From: Streptomyces sp. ICBB 8177
Lineage (GTDB): Bacteria > Actinomycetota > Actinomycetes > Streptomycetales > Streptomycetaceae
NCBI RefSeq assembly: GCF_003144095.1
Contig: NZ_NSKH01000018.1
Span: forward strand, 42,749-106,748
Length of the DNA stretch: 64,000 nucleotides
Direction: 5' to 3'
The notes under the pieces are model-generated. The model was not told where the DNA came from. It saw only the letters and a list, made by a program, of their open reading frames with translations, and searched no databases. The first letter of the stretch is position 1, and every line of letters starts with the position of its first letter. Of this stretch, positions 59,911-64,000 are shown one piece after another. The translations under genes and the position numbers were made by a program.

Positions 59911-60600
59911 TCACGCGTTCACGCGGGCCCTGCGGCGGCCCTGGGGGCCGGTCAGGACCGGCTTCAGGCGGCCCAGGCGGGCGCGTTCCACCGCCGCCTC
60001 GCCGAAGCGGCCGCCCGCCAGGGTGAGCGGGATCGCCAGCGCCACGCCGACCACCACACCGGCGGCCACGTCGTGCGGGTAGTGCGCTCCGACCCACATC
60101 CGGGACGCGCCCATGGCGATCGCGGTCAGCACGGCCACGTACCCCAGCCTGCGGTCGATGATGATCAGCGCGGTCGCCGCGGAGAAGGCGACGACGGTGT
60201 GGTTGCTGGGGAACGCCCAGTCGGTCGGCGCCTGGCACGCCTCCAGGTGGTACAGGTGCGGAAGCTGGCGGCACGGCCGCACCTCCTGCACCACCGACTT
60301 GATCAGGTCGTTGACGACATAGACCAGCACCACCGTCACCGGCGTCACCAGCACGCGCGCCATCATCAGCGGCGTGTGCTGCCGCGCCGACCACCAGGCG
60401 ATCCCCAGGTAGACCGCGAAGATCACGATCCCGTACGCCGACCAGTACTTGACGAGGTCGTCGAACCACGGCGGGGCGCTGTGCGCCCAGCCGGTGATGG
60501 TCGTCAGCAGGCCGCCGTCGATCGTGGCCCCGTCGAAGGCGAGGTCACGGACCCCGGGAGCGCTGTGGACCACATCGGCGGCGACGGGCGGTGCGAGCAC
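59911..60600 (-). CDS. PAP2-family phosphatase (possible undecaprenyl-pyrophosphate phosphatase)
   Basis: A 229-residue membrane phosphatase with the three PAP2 motifs: KSVVQEVRPC, FPSNHTVVAFS (asparagine in place of the common glycine) and SRMWVGAHYPHDVAAG. Four or five membrane helices surround them (IVIFAVYLGIAWW, PVTVVLVYVVNDLI, AAGVVVGVALAIPLTL). Such enzymes dephosphorylate undecaprenyl pyrophosphate or phosphatidate. GTG 60600 follows GGAGGAAG. The divergent region to the BlaI-type gene carries the palindrome at 60710. Confidence 0.9.
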   Translation of the reverse strand: MLAPPVAADVVHSAPGVRDLAFDGATIDGGLLTTITGWAHSAPPWFDDLVKYWSAYGIVIFAVYLGIAWWSARQHTPLMMARVLVTPVTVVLVYVVNDLIKSVVQEVRPCRQLPHLYHLEACQAPTDWAFPSNHTVVAFSAATALIIIDRRLGYVAVLTAIAMGASRMWVGAHYPHDVAAGVVVGVALAIPLTLAGGRFGEAAVERARLGRLKPVLTGPQGRRRARVNA

Positions 60601-60709
60601 GGGCGGACTTCCTCCGGTAATCGACGGCGACGGGCGCGGGACCGGCGTACGGAACGGGCGGACACGCTCGCCGCGCGCCCAGCCGAAGGTTACGCGTGCG
60701 TGTCGCTCC

Positions 60710-60727
60710 GTCTACAGACTCGTAGAC
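60710..60727. promoter_or_regulatory. Candidate BlaI-type operator, copy 1
   Basis: GTCTAC-N6-GTAGAC is a perfect inverted repeat in the region between the PAP2 gene (leftward) and the BlaI-type gene (rightward). A further half site, TGTAGAC, lies at 60739-60745. The same palindrome occurs at 61227 and, by eye, I noticed it nowhere else in the window. Confidence 0.75.
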
Positions 60728-60767
60728 TGTCAGCCAACTGTAGACGACGCCGGAGGGGGCGCTTCAC

Positions 60768-61193
60768 GTGACGGACACCGGACGCCGCCCGGCCGGTGAA
60801 CTGGAGTCCGCCGTCCTCGCGGCACTGTGGGCCGCGCACACCCCGCTGACTCCGCCGCAGGTGCAGCGCAGGCTGGACGGGGCGCTGGCCCGTACGACGG
60901 TCGCGACGATCCTGGCCAGACTGCACGAAAAGGGCACCGTGGCCAGGAGCCGCGCCGGTCGGGCCTACGCGTACACCCCCGTGGTGGAGGACCAGGCCGC
61001 GCTCGCCGCCCGCCGGATGCACTCGGAGCTGGCCAAGGGCGAGGACCGCGACGGCGTGCTCGCCCACTTCGTGTCCGGGCTCACCAGCGACGACGAGCGG
61101 CTGCTGCGCGACCTGCTGGACCGCATGGGCCATGGGACGATCGAAGGACCCGCGGGCGGCGGCCACCGGGAGCCGGAATCCGGGACCGGCTGA
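60768..61193 (+). CDS. BlaI/MecI-family transcriptional repressor
   Basis: A 141-residue winged-helix repressor: GELESAVLAALWAAHTPLTPPQVQRRL, TTVATILARLHEKGTVARSRAGRAYAYTP, and a C-terminal dimer region with LAHFVSGLTSDDERLLRDLLDRM. In BlaI proteins, cleavage near the C-terminal part by a BlaR-type protease gives induction, but no such gene is present here. GTG 60768 follows GGAGGGGG. It is flanked by two identical palindromes, so it very likely represses itself, the DedA gene after it, and perhaps PAP2. Confidence 0.9.
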   Translation: MTDTGRRPAGELESAVLAALWAAHTPLTPPQVQRRLDGALARTTVATILARLHEKGTVARSRAGRAYAYTPVVEDQAALAARRMHSELAKGEDRDGVLAHFVSGLTSDDERLLRDLLDRMGHGTIEGPAGGGHREPESGTG

Positions 61194-61226
61194 GGAACGC
61201 GGCGCGACGAGCCGGACGGCCCGTAC

Positions 61227-61244
61227 GTCTACACTCGCGTAGAC
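61227..61244. promoter_or_regulatory. Candidate BlaI-type operator, copy 2
   Basis: The same GTCTAC-N6-GTAGAC palindrome as at 60710, now 59 bp before the DedA ATG and 33 bp after the stop codon of the repressor. This suggests that the DedA gene has its own repressor-controlled promoter. Confidence 0.75.
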
Positions 61245-61302
61245 ATCCCGGGTCCGCGCCCGCCGGGGCCCGGCCGTCGTCACCATCCGTAGAGGGACGC
61301 AC

Positions 61303-61959
61303 ATGTACGCCATGACCCACGGGTCGCAGCTCGCCGTCAACCTGCTGGACCCCACCTCACTGCTGTCCTCCTTCGGCACCTTCGGCATCTTCGTGGTGCT
61401 CTTCGCCGAGACGGGGCTGCTGGTGGGCTGCTTCCTGCCCGGCGACTCGCTGCTGTTCACCGCGGGTCTGTTCACCACCACCAGCGCGACCGCGGTGATC
61501 CACCTGTCGCTGGCGTGGGTGCTGGTGGCGGCGGGCTGCGGGGCGCTGCTGGGCGCCCAGACCGGCTACGTCATCGGTCGTCGCGGCGGCCCGGCGCTGC
61601 TGGCGAAGTACAAGAACCCCAAGCTGCACCAGGCGGTCGAGCGTTCCGCGGAGATGCTGGAGCGGTACGGCTACGGCAAGGCGGTCGTGCTGGCCAGGTT
61701 CATCCCGCTCGTGCGCACGGTGCTCAACCCGATGGCCGGGGTGCTCGGCGTGCCGGTGCGGACCTTCACCGGCTGGCAGGTGCTGGGCGGGCTGCTGTGG
61801 AGCCTGGGCGTGACCGTCGCCGGGCACGTGCTGGGGTCGACCATCCCCAACATCGACCACTACCTGCTGCCGATCGTGGCGCTGGTCGTCGTGGTCTCGC
61901 TGATCCCCGTGGCGCTGGAGATCCGCCGCGCCCGGCGCGCCCCGGCCAACGGCTCGTGA
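61303..61959 (+). CDS. DedA-family membrane protein (second copy), candidate undecaprenyl-phosphate transporter
   Basis: The 218-residue protein has the DedA acidic residues in FAETGLLVGCFLPGDSLLF and arginines in LARFIPLVRTVLNPMAGVLG, the latter essential in E. coli relatives. Helices fill the rest (LAWVLVAAGCGALLGAQTGYVIG, LLPIVALVVVVSLIPVALEI). ATG 61303 follows AGAGGGA. Some DedA proteins (UptA) return undecaprenyl phosphate across the membrane. Its placement behind a repressor that also faces a PAP2 phosphatase supports the same role here. Confidence 0.9.
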   Translation: MYAMTHGSQLAVNLLDPTSLLSSFGTFGIFVVLFAETGLLVGCFLPGDSLLFTAGLFTTTSATAVIHLSLAWVLVAAGCGALLGAQTGYVIGRRGGPALLAKYKNPKLHQAVERSAEMLERYGYGKAVVLARFIPLVRTVLNPMAGVLGVPVRTFTGWQVLGGLLWSLGVTVAGHVLGSTIPNIDHYLLPIVALVVVVSLIPVALEIRRARRAPANGS

Positions 61960-62006
61960 CGGCCCCAGGCCCCTCGTGACGGCCTGAGGCCCGAAGGGCG
62001 CGGGCG

Positions 62007-62285
62007 TCAGGCTCCCGTGCCGCCGCTCGTGGCGCCTCCCCAGGTCTGCGGGCCGCCGCGCAGGAACGCGTCGCCGTGGGCGCTGATGTGGCTCTCCAGG
62101 GCGGTCAGAGCGCTTGCCACCGCCTCGTGGCTGCCGGAGCCGCGCTGCTCGGCGTAGTAGGCGGCGCCCAGCTTGCGCAGGAGTTCCTGGCCGGTCCTGG
62201 CGTTCTGGACCTCCTCCACCTTCTCCTTGCCCACATCCAGGCCCCGCTGAGCGGCTTCCTTCGCCCGATCCAGAAAACCAGCCAT
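62007..62285 (-). CDS. Small helical protein of unknown function
   Basis: Not recognised. The 92-residue protein begins MAGFLDRAKEAAQRGLDVGKEKVEEVQNARTGQ, an amphipathic helix with regular Lys/Glu, followed by ELLRKLGAAYYAEQRGSGSHEAVASALTALESHI and a Gly-rich end. No signal or membrane helix. ATG 62285 is the first start after the poor-coding GC-rich leader. It diverges from the TatA-like gene with 230 bp between. Confidence 0.7.
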   Translation of the reverse strand: MAGFLDRAKEAAQRGLDVGKEKVEEVQNARTGQELLRKLGAAYYAEQRGSGSHEAVASALTALESHISAHGDAFLRGGPQTWGGATSGGTGA

Positions 62286-62515
62286 GCCGTGCCTCCGAAA
62301 CGTCGGTTGTGTGGGGGGAACGCCCCGCCCAGGGAGAAGGGTTCCCCGGGGGTGACGTCGTTCACCCGGTCGGGTGCCTCTCCTGGCGGCCGGGCGACGT
62401 TTTCCGGGGGTTTTCCCTCCAGCGCTTCCGGATCGAGCCCCGAACGGGTGATACTCCGAGGCAGAGCCATCAATCGGAAGAGCAAGATCACCTCTGGTGA
62501 GAGCGAGGCTGCGCA

Positions 62516-62824
62516 ATGTTCAGGAACGGGCTCGAACCGTGGCACGTCATCCTGGTCGTAGTGGTGTTCGTGTTGCTCTTCGGCTACAAGAAGCTGCCCG
62601 ACGCCGCCCGCGGCCTCGGCAAGTCGTTGCGCATCCTGAAGTCCGAGACGAAGGCGCTGCGCGAGGAGGGCAAGGAGCCCGCCCAGCCCTCCGCCGACGA
62701 CCGCACCGCGCGGGAGGGCACCGCGGAGCGCCGTGACGCCCTGGAGCACCCCGGCGCCGCCCCCGGCCAGGCAGGGGCCCGCACGGAGCCCGGCCCGGTC
62801 AAGAACGAGCAGCCGACGCCCTGA
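62516..62824 (+). CDS. TatA/E-like Sec-independent translocase protein
   Basis: The 102-residue protein has the TatA layout: a short start with a membrane helix ([34 protein letters not shown], where [14 protein letters not shown] replaces the usual FGAKKLPDLARGLG hinge), an amphipathic helix, and a polar, Pro-rich tail. TatA forms the pore that moves folded proteins across the membrane. No tatB or tatC is adjacent in the window, so this is probably an additional TatA paralogue. ATG 62516 has only a weak site (GCGAGG). Confidence 0.88.
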   Translation: MFRNGLEPWHVILVVVVFVLLFGYKKLPDAARGLGKSLRILKSETKALREEGKEPAQPSADDRTAREGTAERRDALEHPGAAPGQAGARTEPGPVKNEQPTP

Positions 62825-62890
62825 CGCCAGGCGCCCCGCCCGCGCCGGCGCCCCTGCCGCCGCTCCCGCCCGCAGCGCGTCGTACGCCGG

Positions 62891-64000
62891 TCAGGTGACC
62901 GGCACGATGGGCGGCGGGCGGTAGGTGTCGTCCAGCACCTCGTCGCACGGCTCGTACAGCCGCAGCACCGGGCGGAACGGCCCCGCGGGCGTGGGCAGCC
63001 AGTTCGCCCGCTCGGCGGGGTCGGCCGGCTCGTCGTGCCGCAGCGAGATCGTGAGCGACCCGTCGTCGCCGTAGCGCAGTCCGGGCGTGCGGTCGCCGAT
63101 CGCGTACCGGCCGATCGGGTTGGGCACCAGCAGGTACTCGTCCGCGTCGTACATCGTCACCGACCAGAACGCCTTGACCGGCGGCGGGCTGTCGAAGCGC
63201 AGGACGTAGGCGCGCTCGCCGGTGAGCCGGGCGCCGGTGGCGTCGGTGAAGGTGTGGGCGTAGGCGGCCTCGTAGGCGTGGTTGCCCCACAGCGCGGTGC
63301 GGGCGGCGACCGCGCGGGTGAGGTGGGCCGCGGCCCGGTCGGGGATGCGCCACCGCGGGGAGTCGACCGTGCCGGGGCCGAAGTGGTCCAGGTTGTAGTC
63401 GGACAGGTGGAGGTTCATCTCCCAGCCGCGCACGGCGGCCCGTGCCGCGTCCACCACGGCCGCGACCCCCGCGGCCACGCCCTCCGGATCGCCTGCCGCC
63501 CCCGCGGCGCCCGCGTCGACGGCACCCGCGCCGCCCGCTGCCGGCCCGTCGCCCGGCACCGTGAACGTGGGCCGGGTGCCCGGGTCCGGGTAGTCGTCGG
63601 CGCCCTCGTAGTCCAGTTCGTCGTAGGCCGGGTCGCCGTGGGCCTGCACGCCGTGGCCGGGACCGCTGGCCGCCTCGATGCGCTCCTTGCCGGCCGCGGC
63701 GCCCTTCTCCAGCGCGCGCAGCAGTTCCGGTTCCGGGTCGCGGTACGGGGACGGGCCGGTGGTGGTCAGCAGCCCGAGCGGCAGGAACGCCTCCTGGTAG
63801 GCCACCTCGGGCGCGGCGGGCGGGAACGCGGCCATCCAGACCCGCAGTTGCTCGAAGAACCGCACAGGGCCGAGGACCTCGGGGTCGGGGCGCGGCAGGC
63901 CGGAGGGCGCGGTGCCGTCCGGCTCCAGCGGACGCAGCGTCAGCCGCTCCTGGAGTTCGGCGACCCGGGTGACGTCCCGCGGGTCGTCGGGTCCGGCGCA
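62891..64000 (-). CDS. DUF1254/DUF1214 domain protein, 5' end outside the window
   Basis: The frame is open to the right edge, so the N-terminus is missing; 369 residues are visible. An apparent start at 63865 is only an internal GTG, since the frame continues as GLPRPDPEVLGP before it. Recognisable parts are ALWGNHAYEAAYAHTFTDATGARLTGERAYVLRF, KAFWSVTMYDADEYLLVPNPIGRYAIGDRTPGLRYGDDGSLTISL and NWLPTPAGPFRPVLRLY, typical of the C-terminal DUF1214 half. A Gly/Ala-rich linker (about 150 codons from the stop's far side) interrupts the middle. Function unknown. Confidence 0.75.
   Translation of the reverse strand, partial: CAGPDDPRDVTRVAELQERLTLRPLEPDGTAPSGLPRPDPEVLGPVRFFEQLRVWMAAFPPAAPEVAYQEAFLPLGLLTTTGPSPYRDPEPELLRALEKGAAAGKERIEAASGPGHGVQAHGDPAYDELDYEGADDYPDPGTRPTFTVPGDGPAAGGAGAVDAGAAGAAGDPEGVAAGVAAVVDAARAAVRGWEMNLHLSDYNLDHFGPGTVDSPRWRIPDRAAAHLTRAVAARTALWGNHAYEAAYAHTFTDATGARLTGERAYVLRFDSPPPVKAFWSVTMYDADEYLLVPNPIGRYAIGDRTPGLRYGDDGSLTISLRHDEPADPAERANWLPTPAGPFRPVLRLYEPCDEVLDDTYRPPPIVPVT

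Overview
The window is about 73% G+C, has GTG and TTG starts, many 4-nt ATGA/GTGA gene overlaps, Lsr2, the SigE-CseABC envelope-stress operon and a folate/ftsH/tilS/dacB/ppa block. It reads as core chromosome of Streptomyces or a close relative. From memory, the gene order resembles the stretch of the Streptomyces coelicolor chromosome that starts near its second tryptophanyl-tRNA synthetase gene. I see no insertion sequence, prophage, CRISPR array, tRNA/rRNA gene or secondary-metabolite cluster.

Layout. 0.3-9.4 kb: trpS behind a leader-peptide attenuator, proC, a two-component pair, ilvD, a TIM-barrel isomerase and a Ppx/GppA phosphatase. 9.5-16.8 kb: a Cys-rich protein, a membrane-anchored sigma-like/BACON fusion, and the DNA-repair genes radA, disA (c-di-AMP synthase) and mutY. 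17.0-20.1 kb: sigE-cseA-cseB-cseC. 20.4-26.8 kb: clpC, a SCO3374-like gene overlapping lsr2, an N-acetylglutamate synthase, a BlaI-type repressor and small unknown genes. 27.0-32.3 kb: a cofactor operon transcribed leftward (DUF2520 protein, panC, nadB, nadC, coaX) that feeds NAD and coenzyme A. 32.5-36.8 kb: a second two-component pair, then a MidA/NDUFAF7-like methyltransferase immediately before an orphan nuoD. 38.0-41.8 kb: an Opu-type osmoprotectant ABC transporter whose ATPase gene is divergent from its permease and binding-protein genes. 41.8-48.8 kb: folate genes (folP, NTF2-like, folB, folK, and folE further on) around a lysyl-lipid synthase and a divergent esterase. 48.9-56.6 kb: ftsH, hpt, tilS, a metalloprotease, dacB, ppa. 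56.7-64 kb: ThrE exporter, two DedA proteins, a PAP2 phosphatase, a BlaI-type repressor, a TatA-like protein and a truncated DUF1254 gene.

A theme through the window is the cell envelope: SigE/Cse, lysyl-lipid synthase and esterase, DacB, and at the right end a BlaI-like repressor flanked by two copies of the same GTCTAC-N6-GTAGAC palindrome. These copies are placed to control the repressor itself, a PAP2 phosphatase and a DedA protein. This looks like a small, possibly undescribed regulon for undecaprenyl-phosphate recycling. The other notable points are the methyltransferase-nuoD pair, the sigma/zinc-finger/BACON fusion, a roughly 100-nt palindrome below the ppx-like gene, and the large share of genes that appear to be leaderless (a TANNNT box 6-7 nt before the start codon). 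All functions are read from the sequence and family knowledge; no database search was run.
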